Positions 32,127-41,600 of a stretch of 64,000 nucleotides of DNA are shown here, piece after piece. The notes beneath the pieces were generated by a model. It was not told where the DNA came from and searched no databases. It was given only the letters and a program-made list of their open reading frames with translations. Position numbers and translations under genes: made by a program. The first letter of the stretch is position 1. Every line of letters starts with the position of its first letter. The DNA lies in contig SIBJ01000012.1 in assembly GCA_009695195.1 (NCBI GenBank), forward strand, positions 1-64,000. The letters are read 5' to 3'. The DNA is from Pedosphaera sp. (GTDB lineage: Bacteria; Verrucomicrobiota; Verrucomicrobiia; Limisphaerales; JADLHS01).

Positions 32127-32148
32127 AAAGTTAGTCGTGGCTAACTTT
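32127..32148 (-). promoter_or_regulatory. DtxR/MntR-type operator upstream of the mntH operon
   Basis: 22-bp inverted repeat AAAGTTAG-6-CTAACTTT, 41 bp before the start of the barrel gene. The TTAG...CTAA core is typical of DtxR/MntR/SirR boxes. It fits a metal-uptake operon. Confidence 0.6.
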
Positions 32149-32208
32149 ATTGGAATTCCCGGGCGGGGACGGGTTGGCTTTCCCGCCGGCTACGGCTAGG
32201 CTGGTGTC

Positions 32209-32511
32209 ATGCGACCTCTGGATTTGCAACAGATTGGCGGTGAACTGGCCGTGAAGTGGGACGACGGGAGCGAGAGTTTCATCGCGCTGGAGAAATTGCG
32301 GCGCGCGTGCCCGTGCGCGGGCTGCCAGGGCGAGGTGGACGTGCTCGGGCAACTGCACAAAGGGCCCGAGCGGGCGCTCACGCCGGCGGCGTTCGAGTTG
32401 AAGAACCTCACACGCGTGGGCGGTTACGCGATCCAGCCGGCGTGGGGTGACGGGCACACGAGCGGACTCTTTTCCTTCGACTACCTTAAGCGGGTCGCGG
32501 AGGCGACGTGA
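32209..32511 (+). CDS. DUF971 protein
   Basis: 100 residues, the complete DUF971 (GBBH-like N-terminal) fold: LAVKWDDGSESFIALEKLRRACPCAGCQG and VGGYAIQPAWGDGHTSGLFSFDYL are diagnostic. The CPCAGC cysteines may bind zinc or iron. Family members occur alone or fused to gamma-butyrobetaine hydroxylases and Mrp-type iron-sulfur ATPases. It is divergent from the mntH operon. Confidence 0.9.
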   Translation: MRPLDLQQIGGELAVKWDDGSESFIALEKLRRACPCAGCQGEVDVLGQLHKGPERALTPAAFELKNLTRVGGYAIQPAWGDGHTSGLFSFDYLKRVAEAT

Positions 32512-32528
32512 AATTTTCCGAAGAATAA

Positions 32529-32558
32529 AAAAGCGCGGACGTTGCCGTCCGCGCTTTT
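32529..32558. terminator. Bidirectional intrinsic terminator
   Basis: 13-bp perfect stem AAAAGCGCGGACG / CGTCCGCGCTTTT with a TTGC loop, flanked by A and T runs. Serves DUF971 on the plus strand and the 1,324-residue gene on the minus strand. Confidence 0.85.
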
Positions 32559-32575
32559 TGTTTTGAAGCCGTGAA

Positions 32576-35500
32576 TTATTGGACGCGCACGCGATAGAAG
32601 CGCGGGCCGGCGCCGGCGCTGGTGTCGTGATATTCCATGTCCCAACCGGTGCCGGCGTTGGTCGAGATCGAAGTCCAGGCCGGCGCGTAGATGCTGGCGG
32701 CGCGCTCGATGACGTATTGCTTGCCGGAAACCGACGGCCATTGGACGACACATTCCGCCGGCAGACCTTTTTTCGATTTCGCTTTCAAGACGGATGTGGC
32801 GTCGTTCGGGTTCGTGCCGGCCTTGGACTCGTGCAGGTTGTTCGCGCCGTCGCCGTCTGCGTCGGCACTGGCGAGCGAGAGGACGTTGTTGATCGTGCCG
32901 AAGTAGCGCAAGCGCCACGAATCGGAGATGCCGTCGCCAAGTGTCGAGCCGGAACGGTCGCGCAGGGTGACGAGGCCGGAGCGGGAGTGTGCCGGGAACG
33001 GGGCGATGCCGTTGGGCGAACCGGAAGCGTGATCGAAGACGATGGCGTAAGCGGAATTGGTCGGACAGCCCGAGGGCAGGGTGATTTGCAGCGTGCCGAC
33101 TTGCGCGTCACCCGAGAGGCCGGCGATGGCGCTGTTCAACCAGGCAGCGGTGAAGTTCGCCGGGCCGCGTGACTGTGAAATGGCCGGAGCGCCCAGACCG
33201 GCGGCGGGTGTGAATTGCACCTGGGCAGTAATGGCCGGTGTGCCGTCCAACGGTTGGACCGTCAACCCAAGCGCGAGAACACGCAGCGGATTGCTGCCGT
33301 GGATCGAAGCTGAGATTGGAATGAACACGGTCTGGCCCGAGGCAACGATGCCATCGCCGGCGTAGAAACGTACTTCCGACGAAGCAGCGGCCGGGTTCGG
33401 CGGCGGCGGCAGGGGAACGGTAAACGGAGCGGGATAGGCTGTCGCGACGCGAATGCCGTTGGTCCAGAAGCGCCGGAACCAATGCAGCGACGGGTCGAGT
33501 GAGCGGCGAAAGGTGACATAAATATCAGAGACGTCGAGAGTGCCGTCGCCGAAGGCGATGTTATTGATGGTAGTGTCATTGCCATCGAAAAGGGGAAGCG
33601 GGCCCGTCGTCCCGGACGGAACGAGGTAATCGGTTCCGGGCGCGGCGACATACGTTCCGCAGCAGGAGTCCATGGAATCTTCAAAATCGCTGCCAGGAGG
33701 CGGTTGGTTGAGTCCGTAAATGGCGGATTGGAACACCTGCATCACGTCGTCGTTCAGCAGATTTGAATTTCCGAAGTCACCGGCATTGAACCAGCGGAAC
33801 GACGCGGCATCGCCAACGATGTATTTTCTTTGTCCAATGGAAACATTCTTTATGGCATTGATGGTGCCGCCTGCCAACGACCCGTTGGTAGGCGTCGCAA
33901 TGTAAACGTCGGAACCGGGAGCTCCAACGCCATCCGAAGTTGCCGAGGGACGATCAAGTTTGATCTGGTACAGATTGCCGATGACTGCGTTGGTCGGAAC
34001 CAGGAAAGCGTAACCGCCGGGGACGACCCGTCCGGTATCCTCGTCGAACACGGTATCGTGCGGTTGCGAATACTTGATCAGGTCCTGCTGTTGGGTGTTG
34101 TAGAGGTTGGTGCCAAAAACCCATTTACGTTCAAGCCAGCCAACGCCAATCAAGTTTGCGTAGCTCGTGTCCACGAAGCGGAGGTCTTGGAACCAGCTCC
34201 CATTGTATTGAAAAACCACCGAACCCGGCGGGGGCACCGGCGGCGGGTTGGTTGCGCTCACGTTCAGAAACATTGCCGTCGGAATGCCTTCATTGAAAAG
34301 CGGATTGGCCACGCTGGGTTTGACCAACATGGATTGGAATGTCACCGCCCCTGGGGTTACGGCGTTAAGCGAGTTGATGTTGGTTACCGTGACGTTGAAC
34401 TGCAAACTGTACATCTTGGTTTGGGGAAGGATACTGAGTGTCACCGGCGCATAGAAAATCTGGCCGGGCGAGGCGACGAAATCGCTGGAGGCTTCACCGG
34501 AGGCAAAACCAAAGGTGATTTTGTTGGCGTTGAAATTTGTGGCCGAGAACACGGTGCTCACCACGGCGCTGGGCTGGTAGTTAGCGCGAAAGGCCCGGAC
34601 TTTGAACGTGGTATTGGTCGAGATGGCGAACGAGACGGTCCAGACATTGGTCGGCGTGGGAACCGTGCCCAGGTCACCGTTGGGCGCAAAGTTGGTGGTG
34701 GACGGGTCGGTACCATCAAGCGTGTAGTAAAGGTGAGCGCCGGCGGTGATGTCGCTGATGGTGAACTGAGCGGCGTTGTCGCCGTTGATGTTGGGATTGC
34801 CGGTTTTGAACTGAAACGCAGCACTAACTACCGCGCTGTTGGGACTGCCATCGCTTTTTGCGCCGATCGCCTTGATGGTCAGGAAGGGGGCCGTCTGGGG
34901 AACCGTGTAAGGCGGCACCTGACCGGAGAATAGTCCATCTTGATACTCCGACGGGATGGAGCCGGAGGAGGAAGTCGGATTGGGAACGCTGGCCGCATTG
35001 GTCGTATAACCGTAGGTATAATACGTGTCGCTGCCAGGGGTTCCGTTGATCACGATGGTTGCATCGTTGAAAAAGTCGTAGGACGAGACGGGATGAAACA
35101 CGGACGTGTAATTGAAGGCGGGAAAATCCACATAGCCGATTTGCGGGTCGGGCACCGGGGGCAGGGGCGGGGTGGCGATGACTTCATTCGAGGGCGGGCC
35201 TTCGCCACCGCCATTGGACGCGGACACGATATAATAATAGGTCGAACCGTTGATGACGTTGGTGTCGGTGAAACTGGTGGCGGTTGTGCTGACCAGGGTC
35301 GCGTAAGGTCCGCCGCTGGAAGGAGAACGTTTGACGTAGTAATTGGTCGCGCCGGTAACGGTGGACCAGGTCAAAGTGACCTGCCCGAAGTTGGTCGCAA
35401 CGGTCAGGATGACTGGCGCCACCGGCACCGGCGGCGGGGGCAGCGGCAGTCCGGTGCCTGTGATGTGGCGGATAAGATGATAGTAGGTTTCGGTGGTATA

Positions 35501-36550
35501 AACGCTGCCGTCCGGCGCGAAGGCAATGCCGACCGGTGAGCGGGCCTCCACGCAACCAAGGGCGTCAATCTGACAAACGGTTCCGTCCCACCAACCCGGG
35601 AAGATGCCTTGGGAAGCGGAGCCCTGGACCCAGAAATTGGATTTGACCGCGTAGAGGTTCGTGACGGCACCGGTGGCCAGCACCACTTTGACCCGGTGGT
35701 TGCCGTTGTCGGTGACCACCAACGTGCCGTCGCCGGCTTCGACCACGCCATAGGGCTGATTGAATTTGGCGGTCGAACTCGAGGCGGTGTTGAGCTGGTT
35801 CGTGAAGTCGCCCGCGCCATGGAAACCGGCGTTGGTGGTGATCACGCCGGTGTTCGGGTTGATCAGATAGATGCCATGGCGACCGGAATCGCAGGCGGCG
35901 ATCAAACCATTATGTTTCACGACGAGGCCTTGCAACGAGGTGCCCGCGGGGAAGGCGGAGGTGATGGTGGATTGGACCCCGGCGGGAGTGATCTTGATCA
36001 AAGTGTTGCCTTGGACGGTCACGTACATGTTGCCGGTGCCGTCCAGCGCGATGCCGGCGGCGTTGATCAAACCGGTCGCATAAGTCGTGATCAGATCGCC
36101 AAAGTAACCGTCGAATTTCAACACGGTTCCGTTGTTGCCGTTGCCGCGGTTCAGCACATAAACAAAATAGTCGCTGTCCACCGCCACGCCGACCGGCTTG
36201 CTGATCGCTTCGGCCGTGAAGGTAAAAGTCTGGCCCGAGACAAGATCAAGCTGGCGGATCGCGTTATTGTCCCGGTCAGCCACAAACAGGTTGTCCCCCG
36301 TGCTGTCCAACGCGACGCCGTAGGGGGTGTTGAACTTCGCGTCAGCGGCGGTGCCGCCATCCACGTAGCCGTTGGCGGTCTGGGGATAGAAATGTGACGG
36401 ACCACCGGTCACGGTCTGAACCAACGGCAATGCCGTCAGGTTGCTGGCGGCCAGCAGCCACGCCGCAATTCCGGCGGCAGCCCGCAATCCCCGACTGGCA
36501 GGCGCTAGACCAAAGCCAATCCAACCGCATTTGGAAATTTTGTTTTTCAT
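32576..36550 (-). CDS. Giant secreted protein with NHL propeller, Fn3 and chitobiase-like domains
   Basis: 1,324 residues. Signal peptide (AAAGIAAWLLAASNLTA), then six or so NHL/SMP-30-type blades (FNTPYGVALDSTGDNLFVADRDNN, INAAGIALDGTGNMYV, FNQPYGVVEAGDGTLVVTDNGNHRV, about 60-380). A fibronectin type III domain follows (about 390-470; VTLTWSTVTGATNYYVKRS). A CHB_HEX_C-like repeat (LYYTLDGTDPSTTNF, about 605-680) and a long beta-rich region with DVSDIYVTFRRSLDP and a calcium-like DADGDGANNLHE motif lie near the C-terminus. This is an extracellular or cell-surface protein, perhaps adhesive or polymer-binding. No catalytic domain seen. Convergent with DUF971, with the pil secretin gene upstream on the same strand. 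Confidence 0.8.
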   Translation of the reverse strand: MKNKISKCGWIGFGLAPASRGLRAAAGIAAWLLAASNLTALPLVQTVTGGPSHFYPQTANGYVDGGTAADAKFNTPYGVALDSTGDNLFVADRDNNAIRQLDLVSGQTFTFTAEAISKPVGVAVDSDYFVYVLNRGNGNNGTVLKFDGYFGDLITTYATGLINAAGIALDGTGNMYVTVQGNTLIKITPAGVQSTITSAFPAGTSLQGLVVKHNGLIAACDSGRHGIYLINPNTGVITTNAGFHGAGDFTNQLNTASSSTAKFNQPYGVVEAGDGTLVVTDNGNHRVKVVLATGAVTNLYAVKSNFWVQGSASQGIFPGWWDGTVCQIDALGCVEARSPVGIAFAPDGSVYTTETYYHLIRHITGTGLPLPPPPVPVAPVILTVATNFGQVTLTWSTVTGATNYYVKRSPSSGGPYATLVSTTATSFTDTNVINGSTYYYIVSASNGGGEGPPSNEVIATPPLPPVPDPQIGYVDFPAFNYTSVFHPVSSYDFFNDATIVINGTPGSDTYYTYGYTTNAASVPNPTSSSGSIPSEYQDGLFSGQVPPYTVPQTAPFLTIKAIGAKSDGSPNSAVVSAAFQFKTGNPNINGDNAAQFTISDITAGAHLYYTLDGTDPSTTNFAPNGDLGTVPTPTNVWTVSFAISTNTTFKVRAFRANYQPSAVVSTVFSATNFNANKITFGFASGEASSDFVASPGQIFYAPVTLSILPQTKMYSLQFNVTVTNINSLNAVTPGAVTFQSMLVKPSVANPLFNEGIPTAMFLNVSATNPPPVPPPGSVVFQYNGSWFQDLRFVDTSYANLIGVGWLERKWVFGTNLYNTQQQDLIKYSQPHDTVFDEDTGRVVPGGYAFLVPTNAVIGNLYQIKLDRPSATSDGVGAPGSDVYIATPTNGSLAGGTINAIKNVSIGQRKYIVGDAASFRWFNAGDFGNSNLLNDDVMQVFQSAIYGLNQPPPGSDFEDSMDSCCGTYVAAPGTDYLVPSGTTGPLPLFDGNDTTINNIAFGDGTLDVSDIYVTFRRSLDPSLHWFRRFWTNGIRVATAYPAPFTVPLPPPPNPAAASSEVRFYAGDGIVASGQTVFIPISASIHGSNPLRVLALGLTVQPLDGTPAITAQVQFTPAAGLGAPAISQSRGPANFTAAWLNSAIAGLSGDAQVGTLQITLPSGCPTNSAYAIVFDHASGSPNGIAPFPAHSRSGLVTLRDRSGSTLGDGISDSWRLRYFGTINNVLSLASADADGDGANNLHESKAGTNPNDATSVLKAKSKKGLPAECVVQWPSVSGKQYVIERAASIYAPAWTSISTNAGTGWDMEYHDTSAGAGPRFYRVRVQ

Positions 36551-36595
36551 AGAAATCGTTTGGCTGACATAAAGGTGTCAGAGACGTTCCTGGCG

Positions 36596-38272
36596 TTACG
36601 GTTTGACCGATTTGTTCTTCGGGCGGACGGCGTTCTCGTCGAAAGTCGCCTCGTCGTACGGTGTCGCGTCGGGATTGCTCCAATCGCGCGGCTTGGCGCT
36701 GTCCCACGAGGAACTGGTGTCAATGCCGCTGTTGATCTCGGTCTGGGGCGATTTCAGGAAATGGCTGGCGGCGGCGGGCTGAAAGTCGGTGTCCTTGACG
36801 ATGGTGGGGGTGATGAAGATCAGGAGATTGCGTTTGTCGCGGGATTTGTTTTCGTGACGGAAGGCAAATCCCAGGCCGGGGATGTCGCCAAGAACCGGGA
36901 CCTTGGAATAAATGTTTTTGGTGGAGTCGGCGAGCAGGCCGCCCATGACGAGCGTGTTGCCGCTGGGGATGATGACCTGGGTTTCGATTTTGCGGATGTC
37001 GTATTCGTCCGCTTGACTGATGGAGCCACCGACCGTCTTGGTCACCGTGCGGAAGATGCTGGAGACTTCCGGAATGACGCGCAACCAGACCTGGTCGTTG
37101 GCGGAAATGCGCGGGGTCACGTGGAGGATGGTGCCGAGGTTGGTGTATTGGACTTCCGAACCGCCCGGCGACCCTTGCGTGCCGGCGGTGTTCTTGAAGA
37201 TCGGTACGGCGCGCGCGACGGAAATGGTCGCGGCTTCATTGTCGAGCGTGACGAGGCGCGGGGTGGAAATGACCTGCGTATCGGCATCGGCGTTCAGGAA
37301 AGAGAGCACGGCGCTCACGCCGTCGGCGCTCAGGAATCCAATCGCCGGAGTCAAACCGGTGAGCGTGTTGACCGAGAGTCCGCCCAGGCTGGAACCGAGG
37401 CTGGAACCGGACTCAGTGGAGATCGTGGTGGCTTCGGACGAACCGGGAGTCGTCGTGACCGTACGGCCGCCGGGCAACGTGGTGGTGGTGGGCGTGCCGG
37501 GAATCGAGGTGACGGTGCTGGCGCTCCCCAGTCCATTTCCAAACGTGAATTTTTGCGCTTGGAGCGTCTGCGACCAGTCAATGCCCTTCACCGTGCTCGG
37601 GTTGCGGGAAATTTCCATGAGGCGCGCTTCGATGAGCACCTGGCGCGTGGGTTTGTCGAGCGTGATGATCAATTCTTCCGCGGCGGTCTGTTCCTTTTCC
37701 GTGGCGACGATCACCATCTGGCTCGTGCGCACGTCGGCGATGACTTTGCTCCGTTTGTCAATGAAGGTGGTCTGGACCGCGGTGACGAGGTTGGAGGCGC
37801 CGGCGTATTTCAATTGCACAATGCGGGTGACGAGCGGTTCGGCCGCCGCGGGGTCTTTGACGGTGATGCGCGAGACGCGGGTCTTCGGATCATCCACGAG
37901 TTGCAAACTATAAACGGTGAGCAGGGCGGAGAGCGCCTGTTCGGCGGTGAGGTTTTCCCAGCGGATGGTGATGTTCGGCTGCGGGGTGATGCCTTTGCCG
38001 TCGGCGCTCGGCTGGCCGTAGGGGACTTTGGGATCGAGGATGTAATTGAGTCCCGCCATGCGCGCGAGGTTCTCGATGGCGCTGGTGAGGGTGACATCCT
38101 GGAAAGAGATGAGCGGCACCAGCGCACCCGGCGCGGGCGCGGGCGTGGTGGTGGCGGCCGCGGGAGTTTCCGCGGGCGGCGGCGGCGTTGTTGGCGGCGC
38201 GTCTTGTGCGCGGCTGACGAGGCAGCAGGCGAGAAGGCAAACGATGGTGGCGGAGACCAGTTTTGCTTTCAT
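36596..38272 (-). CDS. pilQ: Secretin, PilQ/GspD-like
   Basis: 558 residues. Signal peptide (LVSATIVCLLACCLVSRA), a Pro/Ala-rich linker, an STN/N0-like domain near 55-80 (ISFQDVTLTSAIENLARMAGLNY), N1-like domains (VQLKYAGASNLVTAVQTTF, SQMVIVATEKEQTAAEELI), then the secretin domain with VEARLMEIS-type strands and the C-terminal VPVLGDIPGLGFAFRHEN box. Oligomerises in the outer membrane as the exit pore of the pilus or type II system. Downstream of pilP-like, pilO, pilN and pilM on the same strand. A Ser/Thr/Gly-rich loop (about 235-300) replaces part of the usual gate region. Confidence 0.88.
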   Translation of the reverse strand: MKAKLVSATIVCLLACCLVSRAQDAPPTTPPPPAETPAAATTTPAPAPGALVPLISFQDVTLTSAIENLARMAGLNYILDPKVPYGQPSADGKGITPQPNITIRWENLTAEQALSALLTVYSLQLVDDPKTRVSRITVKDPAAAEPLVTRIVQLKYAGASNLVTAVQTTFIDKRSKVIADVRTSQMVIVATEKEQTAAEELIITLDKPTRQVLIEARLMEISRNPSTVKGIDWSQTLQAQKFTFGNGLGSASTVTSIPGTPTTTTLPGGRTVTTTPGSSEATTISTESGSSLGSSLGGLSVNTLTGLTPAIGFLSADGVSAVLSFLNADADTQVISTPRLVTLDNEAATISVARAVPIFKNTAGTQGSPGGSEVQYTNLGTILHVTPRISANDQVWLRVIPEVSSIFRTVTKTVGGSISQADEYDIRKIETQVIIPSGNTLVMGGLLADSTKNIYSKVPVLGDIPGLGFAFRHENKSRDKRNLLIFITPTIVKDTDFQPAAASHFLKSPQTEINSGIDTSSSWDSAKPRDWSNPDATPYDEATFDENAVRPKNKSVKP

Positions 38273-38491
38273 TTTTTTATTGGTTCTGAAGTTAGGGCGA
38301 TAGTGTCAAAAGTTTTTTTCAAATGCCAGCGGTAATTTGCAGCAACGGTGCCAACCGCGCCGCGCGAACCTGTTTTGGCTGAAAGTTTTCGGTTTGCCCA
38401 AGAGCGCATGATTTTTGTACCGCATCGGGACAAGTTTTCCGTGATTGCGCGGACGGCGCTTCCAACTTTCGGACGCTGGGTGTCTCGTCCC

Positions 38492-38989
38492 TCATTTCGC
38501 GCGCAGTTTAAGTTCTTTCCGTTCGCCATTCGCTTCCACGACGACGATTTCATCTTTGAGTCGTATCTCGATGCAAAGGACCCGCACGCGGCCCGACGGT
38601 ACGGGAACGGTGTTTTCATCGCCTTTGCCGAAAGTGACGCCGTTGATGATGGCCAGCGGATGTTCGACCGTGCCGGAAAGGCCGCCGAGTTTCAGATCGG
38701 CAATCGCCGAAACGGGTTTGTCCGCGGCCGGCTTCGTCGTGACAAATGTGGTGATCGTGGACTTGGGAAAAAACGGATTGCGGCCTTCGCTCGGCTTGGT
38801 CGGGAGGACGAAGACCGAGCGTGGCAGGGGAATTTCAGCCGGCGCGGCGTTGGTGCTGGCGGCGGGCGCGTTGGTTTTTCCGGGTGACGTGACGTTGGTG
38901 GTCGCGCCTTGCGCGACGCTGACCAGGGCGAGGGCCAAGCCCAGCGCCGGCAGCGCGAACCGGTTGGAGATGGAAGCGCGGAGCGTCAT
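38492..38989 (-). CDS. PilP/GspC-like periplasmic protein
   Basis: 165 residues. Signal-anchor near the N-terminus (LALVSVAQGATT), Ala/Thr/Asn-rich linker, then a small beta domain (LKLGGLSGTVEHPLAIINGVTF, RVRVLCIEIRLKDEIVVVEANG). The domain layout and the position between PilO and the secretin are those of PilP or GspC, which link the inner-membrane complex to the secretin. The sequence similarity is weak, so the call relies on position and the HR-like beta domain. It is separated from the secretin gene by 219 bp without another gene. Confidence 0.65.
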   Translation of the reverse strand: MTLRASISNRFALPALGLALALVSVAQGATTNVTSPGKTNAPAASTNAAPAEIPLPRSVFVLPTKPSEGRNPFFPKSTITTFVTTKPAADKPVSAIADLKLGGLSGTVEHPLAIINGVTFGKGDENTVPVPSGRVRVLCIEIRLKDEIVVVEANGERKELKLRAK

Positions 38990-38992
38990 AGA

Positions 38993-39577
38993 TCAACTGG
39001 GGTTCGGGCGCACGAGGGTCACGATTTCCATTTTGAATTCGAGCTTTTCCTTTTCGCTGCTGACCAGCGACGGCACGGGATCAATGGTGAGATTGACCAC
39101 GCGGATGTGCGGGAACTGGTTCTCGAAGTCGGCGATGAATTTGCCGATGTCATGATAGTAGCCGGCGCTGGCGATGGAGATCGTGACTTGTTTGTACGGG
39201 AATTTGGGGAGCAGCGTGGTGTCTTTCACCTCGGCGGTGCTGAACTGCGGCGGATCAATCTTGTAGCTGAGCTTGAAGCGGCGAACCGTTTCATAAACCC
39301 AGGAATACAGGTCGCCCGACGCCATGCCGTCCTCCACGCTGCTGAGGGTGCCGGTGACTTCCGCCAGTTCGGCCTCGGTTTTTTCCTTGTTGTTGATGGC
39401 GCCCATCATTTTCGAGAGCTTCCGGTCGGCGTCGCGTGTGTCTTCGGCGATCTGGTTGAGATGATCGTATTGGAAACGGATCAGGCCGAAGCCCACCGCG
39501 CCGAGCGCCATGGCGGTGATCAACCCAACCAAAACCACATGGTTGCGCTTTTCTTTGGGCAATTGTTTCCAGTTCAT
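38993..39577 (-). CDS. pilO: PilO-like inner-membrane protein
   Basis: 194 residues. One N-terminal membrane helix (HVVLVGLITAMALGAVGFGLI), a coiled-coil (about 35-80), then a ferredoxin-like domain (FPYKQVTISIASAGYYHDIGKFIADFENQFPHI), which is the PilO pattern. Its ATG overlaps the pilN stop (ATGA) and its stop is 3 bp from the pilP-like start. PilN and PilO form the periplasmic alignment complex of type IV pili. Confidence 0.75.
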   Translation of the reverse strand: MNWKQLPKEKRNHVVLVGLITAMALGAVGFGLIRFQYDHLNQIAEDTRDADRKLSKMMGAINNKEKTEAELAEVTGTLSSVEDGMASGDLYSWVYETVRRFKLSYKIDPPQFSTAEVKDTTLLPKFPYKQVTISIASAGYYHDIGKFIADFENQFPHIRVVNLTIDPVPSLVSSEKEKLEFKMEIVTLVRPNPS

Positions 39578-40251
39578 CGAATCCTCTCCGGATAGCGCGC
39601 TTCCATGGGAAAGCTCTTGAATGGCCGGACATCATTCGGCCCGGGTTGCGTCAGCGGCGAGACGTTGATCAGCTTCACGCCGTTGGTTTTGCCCAGCATG
39701 GTTTGGAAATAGGTGTTGGTGGCGAAGGCATCTTTGAACGGCGCGACCTGGCCGCCGGGGTCGGCGCTGGCGTCTTTGGCTTCCAGCAAGACGGTGATGT
39801 TTTCCTTGACCGTGGCGGGCTTGCCGGGGATGACCTTGTCGTCATTGGTCTTGGATTTGACCTCGTCGGTGAAGAGGTACTCCTGCCGCACGGCGAGATG
39901 GGTCAACTGCACATCGTCCACCGTGATTTGCTGGAGGGCGTTGAGGAGGTTGCCCTGAAGAAAGCGGCTGCTGGCGAGCTTGTGGAGTTGGGCCAGTTTC
40001 TTCCGCGTGGCGTCCACCTTGTTCTGGCTCTCCATGACCAGGCGGTATTCGTTGGTGGAATGACCGATCTGGTTTTCGATGGAGCCGAGCTTGCGGTTCG
40101 CCGCCATGGTTTTCACCCAGACGCAACTGGACCACACCAACATGCCGACCACGGCCAGGCAGCCCAGCCAGATGGCGCGCTTGACCGGATCCCGCCGGCG
40201 CATCTCTTCGAGCGCCTGGACTTCCGCGAGCAAATTTAAGCGAATCGGCAT
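39574..40251 (-). CDS. pilN: PilN-like inner-membrane protein
   Basis: 225 residues. The N-terminal MPIRLNLLAE is the PilN motif that binds PilM in the cytosol. A single membrane segment (AIWLGCLAVVGMLVWSSCVWV), coiled-coil and a periplasmic domain follow. Starts 7 bp after pilM and overlaps pilO. Consistent with a PilMNOPQ-type cluster. Confidence 0.8.
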   Translation of the reverse strand: MPIRLNLLAEVQALEEMRRRDPVKRAIWLGCLAVVGMLVWSSCVWVKTMAANRKLGSIENQIGHSTNEYRLVMESQNKVDATRKKLAQLHKLASSRFLQGNLLNALQQITVDDVQLTHLAVRQEYLFTDEVKSKTNDDKVIPGKPATVKENITVLLEAKDASADPGGQVAPFKDAFATNTYFQTMLGKTNGVKLINVSPLTQPGPNDVRPFKSFPMEARYPERIR

Positions 40252-40257
40252 AGTCAG

Positions 40258-41334
40258 TTAAAAGGCCGCCATGGCAGCGCCCACCGCCACCGTGAGTTGC
40301 GGCGCCACTTGTTCGATTTCCGCCGTCTGCTGCGGCGGCAACTGCATCTGCAAAAACGTCGTCGGCACCCACGTCTTGCACTCCACCATCATTTCGTTCT
40401 GGAGCGACTGCACGACGAACTCCGACCGCGCCGAGCCGCCGCTGATGAACACCTGCGACACGGGCCGGTCCTGTTGGTGCTCAAAAAAATCGATCGAGGC
40501 GCGCAGTTCGCGCCCGAGCGGCGTGAGCAACGATTCGAGCACGGGCTGGACTTCGTTCGCCATGCCGACCTTGATGCCTTCCGCCTCGGCGTAACTGATG
40601 CTCATGGATTCCGCCAGCCCCGTCGTCAAACGATCGCCGCCGATGCTCACCACGCGGCTCAACACCAGTTCGCCCTCGGCAAGGATCGAGATGGAGGAAT
40701 TCTTGAAGCCGATGTCCACCAGCGCCACCACTTCGCGCGAAAAAACTTCCGGCATCGCCATCTCGAAGGCGTTCACCGGCCCGAGCAAGCCGGGCACGAT
40801 GTGATCGGCCACGAAACCGGCGCTCTTGATCGCGCTGAGGAAATCATTCACCAATTGATTCTTCGCGCCGGCGACCAGCGCTTTTTGTTTTTGCGGCCCC
40901 GCCGCGGGCTTGGCCGCTTCCACCGGGGCCGCGGCCCCCTGCCGCGGCGGGAGGATGTAGCAATCAAACGCGTGATTCGGCAGGTCCTGCTGGAGATAAT
41001 TCTTGGCGTTGTTCTTCAACACCAGCCGCATGTCGTCCACCGGCATCCGCGGCATCTCGACGTGGCGCATCAGCGCTTCGTTCACCCCGACGGCGATGGA
41101 GACGAGCCGGCCTTTCGCGTCGAGCGCCTGCGCGATGGCTTTGAGGTGTTCGCTCAACAGATCCACCGAGAGCGTCTTTTCGTAGATCGGCGCGTCGAGC
41201 AGGGCGTAGCGCGTGAGGGCAAAACCCTCGTTGCGCCGCTGGATGTACACCGCCTTGGTGGTGCGGCCACCGAGATCAATGGCCACCATCTGGTCGCGCT
41301 TCTTTGCGCCGCGGTTAAGAAAAGGCAGACCCAT
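40258..41334 (-). CDS. pilM: PilM-like actin-fold assembly ATPase
   Basis: 358 residues of the PilM/FtsA fold: phosphate-1 motif MVAIDLGGRTTKAVYI, phosphate-2 region ALVDIGFKNSSISILAEGEL, and adenosine-binding VFISGGSARSEFV. Cytosolic partner of PilN at the type IV pilus base. First core gene of the cluster. A short reading frame (41343-41600) lies between it and the lysR-type gene on the same strand. Confidence 0.85.
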   Translation of the reverse strand: MGLPFLNRGAKKRDQMVAIDLGGRTTKAVYIQRRNEGFALTRYALLDAPIYEKTLSVDLLSEHLKAIAQALDAKGRLVSIAVGVNEALMRHVEMPRMPVDDMRLVLKNNAKNYLQQDLPNHAFDCYILPPRQGAAAPVEAAKPAAGPQKQKALVAGAKNQLVNDFLSAIKSAGFVADHIVPGLLGPVNAFEMAMPEVFSREVVALVDIGFKNSSISILAEGELVLSRVVSIGGDRLTTGLAESMSISYAEAEGIKVGMANEVQPVLESLLTPLGRELRASIDFFEHQQDRPVSQVFISGGSARSEFVVQSLQNEMMVECKTWVPTTFLQMQLPPQQTAEIEQVAPQLTVAVGAAMAAF

Positions 41335-41342
41335 GTGCGTTG

Positions 41343-41600
41343 TTATTCAGTTCCAAAATTGTTTCCCGGCAACAGCTCACCGCGCGGATTCGCGCCGGCG
41401 AATCCAACGGAGATCAGTTCCGTTTCCGGTTTTAGCAGCACCCGCGCCACCCGGTTCGCCGCAGGCGCGGAAATAGTTTTTTCCGCCACTCCCCGCGCAA
41501 ATCCCTTCCCCGCCGCGCGCCTGGCCGCCGTTTGTCCCGCAACTTCTCGACGCCCGTGTCCCGACTCAAGGCGGCTCTGTCCCGGAACGTCCCCAGTCAT
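41343..41600 (-). CDS. Possible 85-residue protein between lysR and pilM
   Basis: The ATG at 41600 overlaps the LysR stop (ATGA), and the stop is 8 bp before the pilM start, so spacing on both sides fits translational coupling. The product is basic, with an N-terminal Arg/Ala/Gly-rich half and a C-terminal RVLLKPETELISVGFAGAN stretch. No family recognised. It could also be chance in high-GC sequence. Confidence 0.4.
   Translation of the reverse strand: MTGDVPGQSRLESGHGRREVAGQTAARRAAGKGFARGVAEKTISAPAANRVARVLLKPETELISVGFAGANPRGELLPGNNFGTE

Noticed and set aside
36560-38335. 591-residue plus-strand frame opposite the secretin
   Set aside because: Antisense of a recognisable secretin.
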